Positions 26,454 to 35,744 of a DNA stretch of 64,000 nucleotides are shown here, one piece after another. Below the pieces are notes generated by a model. It was given only the letters and a program-made list of their open reading frames with translations. It had not been told where the DNA came from and made no database searches. The DNA is from Halorubrum sp. DM2 (GTDB taxonomy: Archaea > Halobacteriota > Halobacteria > Halobacteriales > Haloferacaceae). The DNA is taken from the NCBI RefSeq assembly GCF_901686465.1, contig NZ_LR594487.1, positions 2,407,795 through 2,471,794 on the forward strand. Direction: 5' to 3'. Positions within the stretch are counted from its first letter, which is position 1; each line of letters opens with the position of its first letter. The position numbers and the translations under genes were made by a program.

Positions 26454-27377
26454 ATGGTAACGAAAGAAGAAGTCATCGAGCAGTACGACGTGGAACCGAT
26501 GGACGAGGCGGACAACGTGGACCTTTCTGAGGACGACTTGGAGAACGGCTCCAAGGGGCAGCTCATCAAACGCGCCGGTCAGCTGCGAGACCGACGTAAC
26601 GAGCTGAACCAGATGGCCTCCGAGCGCGCGTCCAAGCGCGACGACCTCAACGCGAAGACGCGCGAGAAGGTCGACGAGGCCCAGGAACACCGCGAGAACC
26701 GCGACGAGCTCAACGAGCAGGTCCAGGAACACAAGGACAAACGCAACGAGCTCAACGCCGAGGCCAACGAGCTGTTCGACGAGGTCGAGGAGCTCAAACA
26801 GGACCTCGAACTCGGCTCCGGCAAGTCCATCGAGGAGCTCGAAGAGGAGATCGAGGACCTGGAGTTCCGTCAGCAGACGGAGGTCCTCGACGCGGAAGAC
26901 GAGCGCGAGCTGATCGAGAAGATCGACGACAAACGCGAGAAGCTCGCCGAGAAGAAGGAGAAGGTCGACGACACGAGCGAACTCGACGACCTCGTCGAGG
27001 AGGCCGAGGAGGTCCGCTCCGAGGCGTCCCAGCACCACCAGAAGGTGACGGAGCTCGCGGACAAGGCCCAAGAGCACCACAACCAGATGATCGAGGCCTA
27101 CCGCGAGGCCGACGACATCCGCGACGAGGCCGACGAGATGCACGAGCTGTTCGTCGAGGCCCAGGAGGCGGCCGACCGCCACCACGAGGACTTCGTCCGC
27201 GTCCAGAAGCGACTGCGCGAACTCGACAAGAAGGAGGAGGAAGAGCGTCAGGACGAGCGCGCCGAGAAGCGCGAAGAGGAGAAGGAAGAGGCCGAGGAGA
27301 TCTATCAGAAGTTCAAGGAGGGCGAGACGCTCGACACCGAGGACCTGATGAAGCTCCAGAAGACCGGCCTCCTGTAA
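26454..27377 (+). CDS. Large coiled-coil protein (COG1340-type)
   Basis: 307 residues, almost entirely charged heptads from about 30 to 295, with ASERASKRDDLNAKTREKVDEA and NRDELNEQVQEHKDKRNELN repeats. No membrane segment. A short acidic start (VEPMDEADNVDL) and a final EGETLDTEDLMKLQKTGLL motif frame the coil. It matches the archaeal coiled-coil proteins of COG1340, often annotated as a phosphatase-like or coiled-coil protein without evidence. The role is unknown, and structural or RNA/ribosome-linked functions have been suggested by context in other archaea. The start is supported by an SD-like GGAGAG 8 nt upstream. Confidence 0.85.
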   Translation: MVTKEEVIEQYDVEPMDEADNVDLSEDDLENGSKGQLIKRAGQLRDRRNELNQMASERASKRDDLNAKTREKVDEAQEHRENRDELNEQVQEHKDKRNELNAEANELFDEVEELKQDLELGSGKSIEELEEEIEDLEFRQQTEVLDAEDERELIEKIDDKREKLAEKKEKVDDTSELDDLVEEAEEVRSEASQHHQKVTELADKAQEHHNQMIEAYREADDIRDEADEMHELFVEAQEAADRHHEDFVRVQKRLRELDKKEEEERQDERAEKREEEKEEAEEIYQKFKEGETLDTEDLMKLQKTGLL

Positions 27378-27547
27378 GCCGGCGATTTCGACGGTTCCGA
27401 CGCGGTTTTTCTGCGGCTTTTCGCACCGAACAGCGTCGCAGCCGGCCACGGCCCCGCGCACCGATCGACTGCGGCTCCGTATGCCGGTCGACTGCGGCTC
27501 CGCACGCTAGCCACGGCTTATAAACGCGTGCGACGCCAACCGTCGGT

Positions 27548-28483
27548 ATGGACGACGCGCCGACGAACGGACGGAAGGGGTTGCTCGTGGCTGCCGCGGT
27601 GGGCGCGGCGACGACGATCGCGGGCCGCGCGGTTCTCTCGCGGCTCACCGGCGGTCGGTTCGGCGACACCGAGACGTACAACACCGCGAAGGTGACCGTG
27701 TCGGGACCGATCCGACGGAGCCAAGCGCGACCGTCGCCGCTGTCGGGGGCGGGCGGCGCGACCGCGGACGACGTGGTCGAACAGATCGAGGCGGCCGACG
27801 AGGACGACGACGTCGAGGCGCTGCTCGTCGAACTCAACACGCCCGGCGGCGAGGTCGTGCCGAGCGACGACATCCGACGGGCCGCCGCCGAGTTCGACGG
27901 GCCGACGGTGGCGTACGCGACCGACCTCTGCGCCTCCGGCGGCTACTGGATCGCGAGCGGCTGCGACGAGCTGTGGGCGCGGGACGCGAGCCTCGTCGGC
28001 TCCATCGGCGTCGTCGGCTCCCGCCCGAACGCGAAGGGGCTAGCCGACAAGCTCGGGATCTCCTACGAACAGTTCACGGCCGGCGAGTACAAGGACGCCG
28101 GCGTCCCGCTGAAGGAGATCGAGGAGGACGAACGGGAGTACCTCCAGGGGATCATCGACGGCTACTACGAGCAGTTCGTCGAGACCGTGAGCGAGGGCCG
28201 CGACATGGACCCCGACGAGATCAGAGACACCGAGGCCCGCGTGTACCTCGGCGACGACGCCGTCGAGATGGGCCTCGTCGACGAACTCGGCACCGAGGAC
28301 GACGTGGAAGCGCGGCTCGCCGACCTGCTCGGCGCGGAGCCGGAGGTGCGCGAGTTCACTCCGGAGCGCGGGCTGGCGGAGCGGCTCGGCATCGGCGCGG
28401 AGCGCGTCGCGTTCGCGGCCGGAAGCGGCGTCGCGGGCGTGTTCGCCGACGACGGGGGCGATATCGACGTGGAGTTCCGGTAG
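27548..28483 (+). CDS. sppA: Signal peptide peptidase SppA-type membrane serine protease
   Basis: 311 residues. An N-terminal membrane anchor (about 10-30: GLLVAAAVGAATTIAGRAVL) is followed by a ClpP/crotonase-like fold. Predicted Ser/Lys dyad: Ser near 129 in CASGGYWIASG and Lys near 180 in GEYKDAGVP. Other family marks are ALLVELNTPGGEVVPSDDIR and SLVGSIGVVGSRPN. These enzymes degrade released signal peptides and other membrane fragments. The active domain probably faces the outside. Followed closely by the DUF373 gene, which has its own TATA-like element. Confidence 0.92.
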   Translation: MDDAPTNGRKGLLVAAAVGAATTIAGRAVLSRLTGGRFGDTETYNTAKVTVSGPIRRSQARPSPLSGAGGATADDVVEQIEAADEDDDVEALLVELNTPGGEVVPSDDIRRAAAEFDGPTVAYATDLCASGGYWIASGCDELWARDASLVGSIGVVGSRPNAKGLADKLGISYEQFTAGEYKDAGVPLKEIEEDEREYLQGIIDGYYEQFVETVSEGRDMDPDEIRDTEARVYLGDDAVEMGLVDELGTEDDVEARLADLLGAEPEVREFTPERGLAERLGIGAERVAFAAGSGVAGVFADDGGDIDVEFR

Positions 28484-28567
28484 CGAGAGCGCCGCGAGTC
28501 GGCGTCGCCGCCGGAGCCGGGCAGACGACGGGGAGGATTTTTGTCCGGCCGCGGTGTGAGACGACAC

Positions 28568-29704
28568 GTGACGACGCTGGTCATCTGCGTCGACCGCTCG
28601 GGGGCGATCGGTCGCGCCACCAACGTCCCGATGCCGGTCGCGGGCTGGGAGGCCGTCCGCTCGCTGGTCACGGACGCCGGGCTGGACGACCCCGAGGACG
28701 CCAGCGTAAACTGCTTACTGGAGTCGCTGCGCGTCGCACGCGACCTCCGGGACGAGCGCGAGGAGTCGGTCGTCGCCGTCGTCTCCGCCGAGAGCGACAC
28801 CGCGGTCGGGGCCGACCGGTCGATCGCGGCCCAGCTCGACGACCTCGTGGAGCGGTACGACCCGCGGGCCGCGATCGTCGTCGTCGACTCCGCGGAGGAC
28901 GAACGCGTCCTTCCGGTCGTCGAGTCGCGGGTCCCCGTCGACTCGGTCGACCGCGTCGTCGTCCGGCAGGCCCGCGACATCGAGTCCACCTACTACCTGC
29001 TCAAGCAGTTCCTCGCCGACGAGCAGCTCCGGTCGACGGTGTTGGTCCCCATCGGCGTCGCGCTGCTGTTGCTGCCGGTACTCTTCGCCCGGTTCTCCGC
29101 CGGGGAGGCGCTCGCGGGCGTCGCCGGCCTGCTCGGCGCGGCGCTACTGTACAAGGGGCTCGCGATCGACCGGCGCGTGGCGGGGATGCCGGAGCGGGTC
29201 CGCGAGGCGCTGTACGCCGGGCAGGTGTCGGTCGTGACGTACGTCGTCGCCGGCGGACTTGCCCTCGTCGGCGGCTTCTTCGGCGTCCTCGCCGCGTCGG
29301 AGCTGAACCCCGGATCGCCTCGGCTCGTCGAGGTCGTGGAGTTCGCCTTCGCGGCGGTCCCGTGGTTCGCGGTCGCCGGCGTGACTGCGGCGGTGGGACG
29401 GCTGCTCGACGAGCTGATCCGCGACGAGGGGATCCGGACGCCGTACCTCAACCTCCCGTTCGTCATCGCGGCGGTCGCGCTGGTCGTCCGCGGCTTCGCC
29501 GGCTATTTCCTCGCACAGGAGGCGGTCCGCGACCCCCTGTCCGTCTACGGAATGACGATGACTCCGGTCCAGCAGCTCGCGGCGTTCATCGTCGGCGGCA
29601 TCGTCGTGTCGCTCGTCGGCGTCAAGGTCGCCAGCGACGTGGGCACGGAGACCCTCGAAGACGTCATCGACGCGGAGCGGGAGGCGGACGGGCGACGGGA
29701 GTGA
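28568..29704 (+). CDS. DUF373 family membrane protein
   Basis: 378 residues from GTG 28568, chosen because a TATA-like GATTTTTG lies about 30 bp upstream and the family begins [14 protein letters not shown] soluble N-terminal Rossmann-like half (about 1-155: [28 protein letters not shown]) precedes six or so transmembrane helices (about 160-355). DUF373 is widespread in archaea, with no proven function known to me. In haloarchaea it lies near various housekeeping genes. Here it sits between sppA and aroE on the same strand. Confidence 0.87.
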   Translation: MTTLVICVDRSGAIGRATNVPMPVAGWEAVRSLVTDAGLDDPEDASVNCLLESLRVARDLRDEREESVVAVVSAESDTAVGADRSIAAQLDDLVERYDPRAAIVVVDSAEDERVLPVVESRVPVDSVDRVVVRQARDIESTYYLLKQFLADEQLRSTVLVPIGVALLLLPVLFARFSAGEALAGVAGLLGAALLYKGLAIDRRVAGMPERVREALYAGQVSVVTYVVAGGLALVGGFFGVLAASELNPGSPRLVEVVEFAFAAVPWFAVAGVTAAVGRLLDELIRDEGIRTPYLNLPFVIAAVALVVRGFAGYFLAQEAVRDPLSVYGMTMTPVQQLAAFIVGGIVVSLVGVKVASDVGTETLEDVIDAEREADGRRE

Positions 29705-29780
29705 GGTGTCGCCGGGGTCGGTGAGGCGGATCCCGCGTCCGACCGACCGCCTTTTGTCGGTCGCGGCCGCGTCGGGTGGC

Positions 29781-30605
29781 ATGGACGTGTACGGACTGAT
29801 CGGGAACCCGGTCGGCCACTCGCTGTCGCCGCCGATACACGAGGCGGGCTACGAGGCGCTCGGACTCGACGCGCGGTACGTGACCTTCGAGCCGGACGCC
29901 GACGCCGCGGCCGCGGCGATCGAGGGCGCGGCCGACCTTGGCGTGGCGGGACTCAACGTCACGGTGCCGTTCAAGCAGGACGCGCTCGACGCAGTCGATC
30001 CGGCCCCGCTCGCCGAGCGCATCGGCGCGGTCAACACGGTCGATTACGGGCCGGTCCGCGACGGCGACGCCGACCGCCCGCGCGGCCACAACACCGACGC
30101 GGCCGGAGTGACGCGGGCGCTCGAACACCACGACGTGACGGTCGACGGCCGCGACGCGCTCGTCGTCGGCGCGGGCGGGGCGGGGCGGGCGGCCGCGTTC
30201 GCGCTTGCCGACGCGGGCGCGACCGTTCGCGTCGCGAACCGCACCGCGGAGCGCGCGGTCGAACTGGCCGATACGGTCCCCGGCGCGACCGGCGGCGGAC
30301 TCGACGACCTCGCCGACCGGGTCGCCGCGGCCGACCTGCTCGTCAACGCGACGAGCGTGGGGATGGAGTCGCCCGACGAGACGCCGGTCCCCGCCGAACA
30401 CCTCCACGGCGACCTCGCGGTCCTCGACGCGGTGTACGCCCCGATCGAGACGCGCCTGCTCCGGGAGGCGGCCGACGCGGGCGCGACGACGGTCGACGGC
30501 GCGTGGATGCTGCTGTACCAGGGGGTCGAGGCGTTCGAGATCTGGACCGACGAGGAGGCCCCGATAGAGCCGATGAACGCGGCGCTGCGGGCGGAACTGG
30601 AGTAG
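29781..30605 (+). CDS. aroE: Shikimate dehydrogenase (NADP+)
   Basis: 274 residues from ATG 29781 ([20 protein letters not shown]), with substrate-binding Ser-Leu-Ser in GHSLSP. The catalytic Lys lies in [11 protein letters not shown] (about 66), the Asp in HNTDAAGV (about 105), and the Rossmann glycine motif in [20 protein letters not shown] (about 125-145). The C-terminus has [11 protein letters not shown]. It reduces 3-dehydroshikimate in aromatic amino acid synthesis, the branch that also yields chorismate for the pab genes 1.6 kb away. Confidence 0.95.
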   Translation: MDVYGLIGNPVGHSLSPPIHEAGYEALGLDARYVTFEPDADAAAAAIEGAADLGVAGLNVTVPFKQDALDAVDPAPLAERIGAVNTVDYGPVRDGDADRPRGHNTDAAGVTRALEHHDVTVDGRDALVVGAGGAGRAAAFALADAGATVRVANRTAERAVELADTVPGATGGGLDDLADRVAAADLLVNATSVGMESPDETPVPAEHLHGDLAVLDAVYAPIETRLLREAADAGATTVDGAWMLLYQGVEAFEIWTDEEAPIEPMNAALRAELE

Positions 30606-30647
30606 CGCGGCGAGGAGACGGGATCGATAGGAAACGACTGGCCTGCG

Positions 30648-30966
30648 GTGCGGTGGCGCGCGCCTCCGAGCGCCCGCTAGGGCGCGAGGAGCGTCGCGCG
30701 AGGGAGTCGGCGGCTCCCGTTGGTCGCCGCCGACGAGGCTGGGGAGGTGTGAGGTGCTGTGCGGGGCGGGGCTCGAAGGGGCAGCCGCGAGACGGACAGA
30801 GGCGACGGCAGGACCGCAAGAAGCGAGCGGAGCGAGCGACTGAGGACCGCACCGAGCGTCTGTCCGTCTCGCGGCTGGGGCTTCGGTGGTCGTCTCGTCG
30901 ACAGCAACCGTGTCGTGCCGAGCGCCTGGGGCTTCGGGAGCGTCCGTGTCGATCGGCGATTTATAA
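30648..30966 (+). repeat. Dispersed structured repeat, copy C with tail
   Basis: Core 30648-30890, tail to 30966. Stem 1: GCGCCC/GGGCGC (30670-30675/30680-30685). Stem 2: GTCGGCGGC/GCCGCCGAC (30706-30714/30726-30734). Stem 3 is a perfect 19-bp inverted repeat (30782-30800/30859-30877). The tail repeats a degenerate CTGGGGCTTCGG block (about 30926) and ends CGTGTCGATCGGCGATTTAT, shared with copy D. The gap 30606-31037 between convergent aroE and the CopD-like gene holds only this element. Confidence 0.8.
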
Positions 30967-31037
30967 GGAGGCTTCAGCTATCGGTCGTTTCGGCCAGAAT
31001 AACCACTAAAATCGACCGTCGACAGATCCGAGTACGC

Positions 31038-31496
31038 TTAAAACAGCGTCGGGCTGGCGAGCAGGCCGGCGGTGACGATGAGGCCGACCGAGACCGCCGA
31101 CGCGCCGTAGAGGAACGGCTTGGCGTCGCGGGCCGGCTCCCGGAGCTTCCCCGCGTCGAGCCCGTCGACCAGCTTCGAACCGGCGACCTCGACGAGACCG
31201 GTCCCGACGAACCACAGCCCCAGCATCGTCAACACGAGGTGGCCCCGGGGTGTCCCTGTCAGCGCCTCGAAGGTGTACAGGTTCCCGGCCATGTGGCCGC
31301 CGGAGAGGACGAACGCGACCGCGCTGATCCGTGTGATCCACCGCAGGCGGCCGACGACCGAGCCGAGCGCGTCGCTACCGATGTCGCCGCGGAGCGCGGG
31401 CGGGAGAACGGCAAGGGTAACGAAGAGCACGCTGCCGACCCAGAGGACGGCGAAGCCGACGTGGACCGACCACATGACGGGATTGATAACGTCCAT
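31038..31496 (-). CDS. CopD-like four-helix membrane protein
   Basis: 152 residues from ATG 31496. A TATA box (TTTATAAA, minus strand about 31519-31526) is correctly placed for leaderless transcription. Four hydrophobic helices: 10-32, 55-75, 85-110 and 130-150. Conserved His/Trp positions in MWSVHVGFAVLWVGSVLF and the SGGHMAGNLYTFEA loop resemble the CopD/DUF2269-like copper or heme-associated membrane domain. Function could be electron transfer or metal transport, but metal binding is not shown. It is convergent with aroE across repeat copy C. Confidence 0.7.
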   Translation of the reverse strand: MDVINPVMWSVHVGFAVLWVGSVLFVTLAVLPPALRGDIGSDALGSVVGRLRWITRISAVAFVLSGGHMAGNLYTFEALTGTPRGHLVLTMLGLWFVGTGLVEVAGSKLVDGLDAGKLREPARDAKPFLYGASAVSVGLIVTAGLLASPTLF

Positions 31497-31605
31497 ACCG
31501 CGGGAACGAGCCGGCCGCATTTATAAACCGGCGAGACGAGAACGGGATTGCGATCGGTTGCGCCGGAGACGGTTTTTAAATATCTCGCACGTGTAGCCGC
31601 CGGCA

Positions 31606-32172
31606 ATGGCACTACTCCAGAAGCTCAAAGAGAAGCTCGGATTCGGGAGCGGCTCCGCCGAACGCGAGTCGGCCGAGACCGAAGTGACCGTCGAGCGCGA
31701 GTCGGAACCGGCCGCCGATGCGGCCGTCTCCGAGGGTGACGACGGCGCGGACGACGCGGAGACCGACGACGCCGAAAGTGACGACGCGGAGCCGGTCGCC
31801 GCCGGGACGGAGGCCGCCGCCTCGACCGAGTCGCTCGTCGACGAGGAGGCCGCGACCGACGACGAGGCCACCGCAACCGACGATGAGGCCGCCGCAACCG
31901 ACGACGAGGCCGCCACGACCGACGACGGGGCCGCCGAGCCGGCGGAGGCCGCGACGGGCGAGAGCGACGACGTCGCGGTCGACGACGACGACCGCGGCGC
32001 GAGCGTCGAGGAGATCAAGGGTATCGGCCCGGCGTACGCCGAGCGGCTCGCGGAGATCGACATCGAGACCGTCGACCAGCTCGCGGCCGCCGACGCCGCC
32101 AACATCGCGGAGGGCGCGAGCATCAGCGAGAAGCGCGCGGCGCGGTGGATCGACCGCGCGAACGAGTTCTGA
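31606..32172 (+). CDS. Acidic helix-hairpin-helix domain protein
   Basis: 188 residues. A short basic helix at the start (LLQKLKEKLGFGSG) is followed by a long Asp/Glu/Ala/Thr-rich low-complexity region (about 20-135) with imperfect ATDDEAA repeats of 7-8 residues. It ends with a compact helix-hairpin-helix unit (about 138-188: VEEIKGIGPAYAERLAEIDI ... AARWIDRANEF). HhH motifs of the GIGPAYAxRL kind bind DNA backbone without sequence specificity. Possible roles are DNA repair or nucleoid-associated. TATA-like TTTTTAAATA about 35 bp upstream. It precedes the pab genes but is probably a separate unit. Confidence 0.8.
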   Translation: MALLQKLKEKLGFGSGSAERESAETEVTVERESEPAADAAVSEGDDGADDAETDDAESDDAEPVAAGTEAAASTESLVDEEAATDDEATATDDEAAATDDEAATTDDGAAEPAEAATGESDDVAVDDDDRGASVEEIKGIGPAYAERLAEIDIETVDQLAAADAANIAEGASISEKRAARWIDRANEF

Positions 32173-32228
32173 AGCCGGGTCGTTTCGACGACCGCAACTG
32201 TTTCACCGTCTCCGCCGAACGGGGGCAC

Positions 32229-34012
32229 ATGAGTCGAACGGTACACACCGACCGGGACCGCTTCCGCGCGGTCGCCGCCGCGGCGCGGGCCGGCGCGCGG
32301 GTCCCGGTCGAGCGCCGGGTCGCCGTCGACGATCCCTTCGCGGCGTACCGCCGGGCGCGGGACGGTCCCGGCGGCGTCTTCTACGAGACCACCGGCGGCC
32401 AGTCCGGCTGGGGGTACTTCGGCGTCGACCCGGTCGAGCGGCTGACCGTCTCCGGCGAGGCGACGGTCGTCGAGTCCGGGGGCTCGGCGGGGCCGGAGCG
32501 TCCCGGCGACTACCGCCGCCCGTCGCCGTCGCTTTCCGCGCTGGAGGGCGTCCTCGACGGCGAGACGCTGGCGCGCGGCGACTGCGAGGTCCCGTACCCC
32601 TGCGGCGCGTTCGGCTGGCTCTCCTACGACGCCGCCCGCGAGCTGGAGGACTTCCCCGCCGCCGCGCCCGAGGGGGCGGGCGCGGTCGACGACCGGGGCC
32701 TCCCGCGGCTTCAGGCGGCGCTCTTCGACCGAGTCGCGGCGTGGGAGTGCCCGACCGACGACGACGAGACCGTCCTGCGCGTGACCGCCTGCCTCCGCGT
32801 TCCCAAGGGGCTCGACGACCCGGACGCCAACCGCGATGCCCTCGACGCGCTGTTCGACGAGGCGGCGGAGCGGGCGGGAGACCTGATAGCCCGGATCGAG
32901 CGCGGCGACCCGGACGCGGAGGACCCGCCCGACTCGACCGCCGAGCGCGCGACCTTCGAGAGCGACGTGGGGCGGGAGGGGTACGCCGACGCGGTGCGGC
33001 GCGTCAAGGAATACGTTCGGGAGGGCGACACGTTTCAGGCGAACGTCTCTCAGCGACTGACCGCCCCCGCGGCAGTCCACCCGGTCGACGCGTACGACGC
33101 GCTCCGAGCGGTGAAACCGCGCCCTACCCCGGGCTGATCGAGTTCGGTATACGGGGGGGGGCGGTGGGACCGGAACGACGGGCCGGGAGGACGGGGCCGG
33201 GACGATAGGCCGAGTGCGAGAGACCGAGACGCTGAAACCGTCACCCGACCGGCGTCGACCTCGTGAGCGCGAGCCCCGAACTCCTTCTGGCGCGGGAGCC
33301 GACCGACGACCCAGACCGCGGCGCGCGCCTCGTCACGGAACCCATCGCCGGGACGCGCCCGCGGGGGGACGGCGACGAGGCCGACGCGGCGCTCGAAGCG
33401 GAACTGATCGGGGACGCGAAGGAGCGCGCGGAACACGCGATGTTGGTCGACCTCGAACGCAACGACCTCGGCAAGGTGTCGCGGTTCGGCACGGTCGACG
33501 TCGCGGAGTACCGCCGCGTCGACCGCTACAGCGAGGTGATGCACCTCGTGAGCCTGATCGAGGGGGAGGCCCGGCCGGACGTGGGACTGGCGGACGCGGT
33601 CGCGGCCTGCTTCCCCGGCGGGACGATCACGGGCGCGCCGAAGCCGCGGACGATGGAGATAATCGACGAACTGGAGCCGACGCGCCGCGGTCCCTACACC
33701 GGGTCGATGTTCGCGGCCGGGTTCGACGGGCGCGCGACGCTCTCTATCGTCATCCGCACGCTCGTCCGCCACGCCGCCGAGTACCACCTCCGCGTCGGGG
33801 CGGGGATCGTCCACGACTCCGACCCCGACGCCGAGTACGAGGAGACGCTCGCGAAGGCGCGCGCGCTGGTGAGCGCGGTCGACGAGGCGCTCGCGGCCGG
33901 CGGGATGGCGGTCGACGAGACGGTCGGAGAAGCGGACGAGGCGACCGGGGAGGCGGACGAGGCGGCCGGGGAGGCGGCCGACGGGACGGCCGAGGAGGCG
34001 GTCGAGCGATGA
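32229..34012 (+). pseudogene. pabB: Broken aminodeoxychorismate/anthranilate synthase component I
   Basis: The N-terminal half (ATG 32229 to TGA 33135-33137) is normal up to DAYDALRAVKP. The expected continuation, APYPGLIEFG, is present but in another frame (from 33119), so one base is missing near 33118. About 100 bp of foreign-looking sequence then separates LIEFG from [13 protein letters not shown] (33251 onward). It includes a 9-G run (33153-33161) and in-frame stops at 33206 and 33233. The C-terminal half (33236-34012) is intact with [38 protein letters not shown] and an acidic repeat tail. Both stops and the shift argue against a simple sequencing error. Intact pabA and pabC follow with 4-bp overlaps. 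Confidence 0.85.
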
Positions 34013-34644
34013 CGGACGCCGACGCCGCCGAGGCGACGGCGGGCTGGCGACTGGGCGCGGGCGAGACCGACGCGCGCGTTCTCGTCGTCGACAACTACGA
34101 CTCGTTCGCGTACAACCTCGTCCAGTACGTCGGCGAAGTCGCGGGCGCGGTGACGGTCCGGCGCAACGACGCGGTCGACCTCGCGGGGATCCGCGCGCTC
34201 GACCCCGACGGCGTCGTCGTCTCCCCCGGACCCGGAACCCCGGCTGACGCCGGCGTTTCGACCGCCGTCTTCGAACTCGACCGCCCCGTGTTTGGCGTCT
34301 GTCTCGGCCATCAGGCGCTCTGTGCGAGCCGCGGGAGCCGGGTGGGCCACGCGCCCGATGTCGTCCACGGGAAGCCGTCGACGATCACCCACGACGGTGA
34401 GGGCGTCTTCGCCGGGCTCCCCGACCGGCTCCGCGTCGGGCGATACCACTCGCTGTGCGTCGAGCGCGAGGACCTGCCCGACGAGCTGGTCGAGACCGCC
34501 CGCACCGAGGACGAACGCGAGGTCGTGATGGGCGTGCGCCACCGAGAGAAGCCCCACGTCGGCGTCCAGTTCCATCCGGAGAGTATCCTCACCCCGCGCG
34601 GGAAGCAGATGGTACGGAACTTCGTGGCGGGGTGCGAGCGATGA
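34009..34644 (+). CDS. pabA: Aminodeoxychorismate/anthranilate synthase glutamine amidotransferase subunit
   Basis: 211 residues. Class I amidotransferase: [19 protein letters not shown] at the start, oxyanion loop SPGPGTP, nucleophile Cys in [11 protein letters not shown] (about 100), and His-Glu in [12 protein letters not shown] (about 187-189). It supplies ammonia from glutamine to component I. The ATG overlaps the pabB stop (ATGA), and its own stop overlaps pabC the same way, so the three genes form a coupled operon. Since pabB here is broken, the subunit may pair with another component I (TrpE) encoded elsewhere. The first 22 residues are a non-conserved acidic leader. Confidence 0.9.
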   Translation: MTDADAAEATAGWRLGAGETDARVLVVDNYDSFAYNLVQYVGEVAGAVTVRRNDAVDLAGIRALDPDGVVVSPGPGTPADAGVSTAVFELDRPVFGVCLGHQALCASRGSRVGHAPDVVHGKPSTITHDGEGVFAGLPDRLRVGRYHSLCVEREDLPDELVETARTEDEREVVMGVRHREKPHVGVQFHPESILTPRGKQMVRNFVAGCER

Positions 34645-35636
34645 GCGACGCGACCGGGGAGGGTGACGGGCGCGAGGGAGACGACGGGCACGGGGGGGAC
34701 GGCGAGCGCGAGGGAGACGGCGGACACGAGGAGGACGCCGACTCCCTGTACTACGTCGACGGCGACCTCGTCCCCGCGAGCGAGGCGACCGTCTCCGTCG
34801 AGGACCGCGGGTTCGCCTACGGCGACGCCGCCTTCGAGACGATGCGCGCGTACGGCGGCGACCTCTTCCGGTGGGAGGCGCACGCCGACCGGCTCCGTGA
34901 CACCTGCGAGACGCTCGGGCTGGATCACGGGATCGCCCACGCGGACCTGAAACGACGGGTCGACGAGACGCTGGCCGCGAACGAGTTCGCGGACGCGTAC
35001 GTGAAGCTCTCCATCACGCGGGGCGTTCAGCCGGGAACGCTCGATCCGGCCCCCGAGGTCGACCCGACCGTCGTCGTGATCGCGAAGCCGCTCCCGCGGG
35101 GCGGCGTCGGGAGCGAGCCGGTCCACGACGGCCCGGCCGCGATCCAGACGACGAAGACGCGCAAGGCCGCCGACCGCGCGATCCCCGCCGCCGCGAAGAC
35201 GCACAACTACCTCAACGGAATCCTCGCCCGGCTCGAACTCCGCGTGACCGGCGCGGACGAGGCCCTGATGCTCGACCCGGACGGGCACGTCGCCGAGGGG
35301 GCGACCTCGAACCTCTTTTTCGCCGACGGGAACGCCCTGCGGACCCCTTCGCTCGACGGCCCGATCCTGCCTGGCGTCACCAGGGCGACCGTGATCGAGA
35401 TCGCGAAAGCCGAGGGGATCCCGGTCGAGGAGGGGACGTACGCGCCGGACGCGGTCCGTTCGGCCGACGAGGTCTTCCTCACGAACTCGACGTGGGAGGT
35501 CCGCCCCGTCGCGACCGTCGACGGCATCGCGGTCGACGGCGACGGCGAGGGGGTCGCCGGCCCGCTCACGACCCTCATCTCTCGGCTGTTCGACCGCCGG
35601 ATCGAGGAGAACCACTACGACGGCGAGCGACTGTGA
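34641..35636 (+). CDS. pabC: Class IV aminotransferase / aminodeoxychorismate lyase
   Basis: 331 residues. After an Asp/Gly/Glu-rich N-terminal extension (about 1-34) the PLP fold IV domain runs YYVDGDLVPASEATVSVEDR to the end. Recognisable are GFAYGDAAFETMRAYGG, YVKLSITRG, the Schiff-base Lys in IPAAAKTHNYLNGILARLEL (about 188), EGATSNLFF and the phosphate-binding GVTRATVIEIA. Position in a pab operon favours aminodeoxychorismate lyase (p-aminobenzoate formation). A branched-chain or D-amino acid aminotransferase role cannot be excluded. Coupled to pabA by an ATGA overlap. Confidence 0.87.
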   Translation: MSDATGEGDGREGDDGHGGDGEREGDGGHEEDADSLYYVDGDLVPASEATVSVEDRGFAYGDAAFETMRAYGGDLFRWEAHADRLRDTCETLGLDHGIAHADLKRRVDETLAANEFADAYVKLSITRGVQPGTLDPAPEVDPTVVVIAKPLPRGGVGSEPVHDGPAAIQTTKTRKAADRAIPAAAKTHNYLNGILARLELRVTGADEALMLDPDGHVAEGATSNLFFADGNALRTPSLDGPILPGVTRATVIEIAKAEGIPVEEGTYAPDAVRSADEVFLTNSTWEVRPVATVDGIAVDGDGEGVAGPLTTLISRLFDRRIEENHYDGERL

Positions 35637-35744
35637 TCGGGGCAGGGGGCTGTGATCGGAGCGATCGGCGTCCGAAACGACTGACGTAGCGAGAGAGACA
35701 GGAGTCGCCCACAGCGTTATCCCGTCAGGGATCCTAAACGAGGG

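Noticed and set aside
33153..33161. 9-G run in pabB as a phase-variable switch
   Set aside because: Changing the run length cannot fix the gene, because a separate shift near 33118 remains and the return to the downstream frame needs another change.
33112..33240. 8-bp direct repeat TGAAACCG (33112-33119 and 33233-33240) as target-site duplication of the pabB insertion
   Set aside because: Removing one repeat and the intervening 121 bp does not restore the reading frame, and the LIEFG codons would also be lost.
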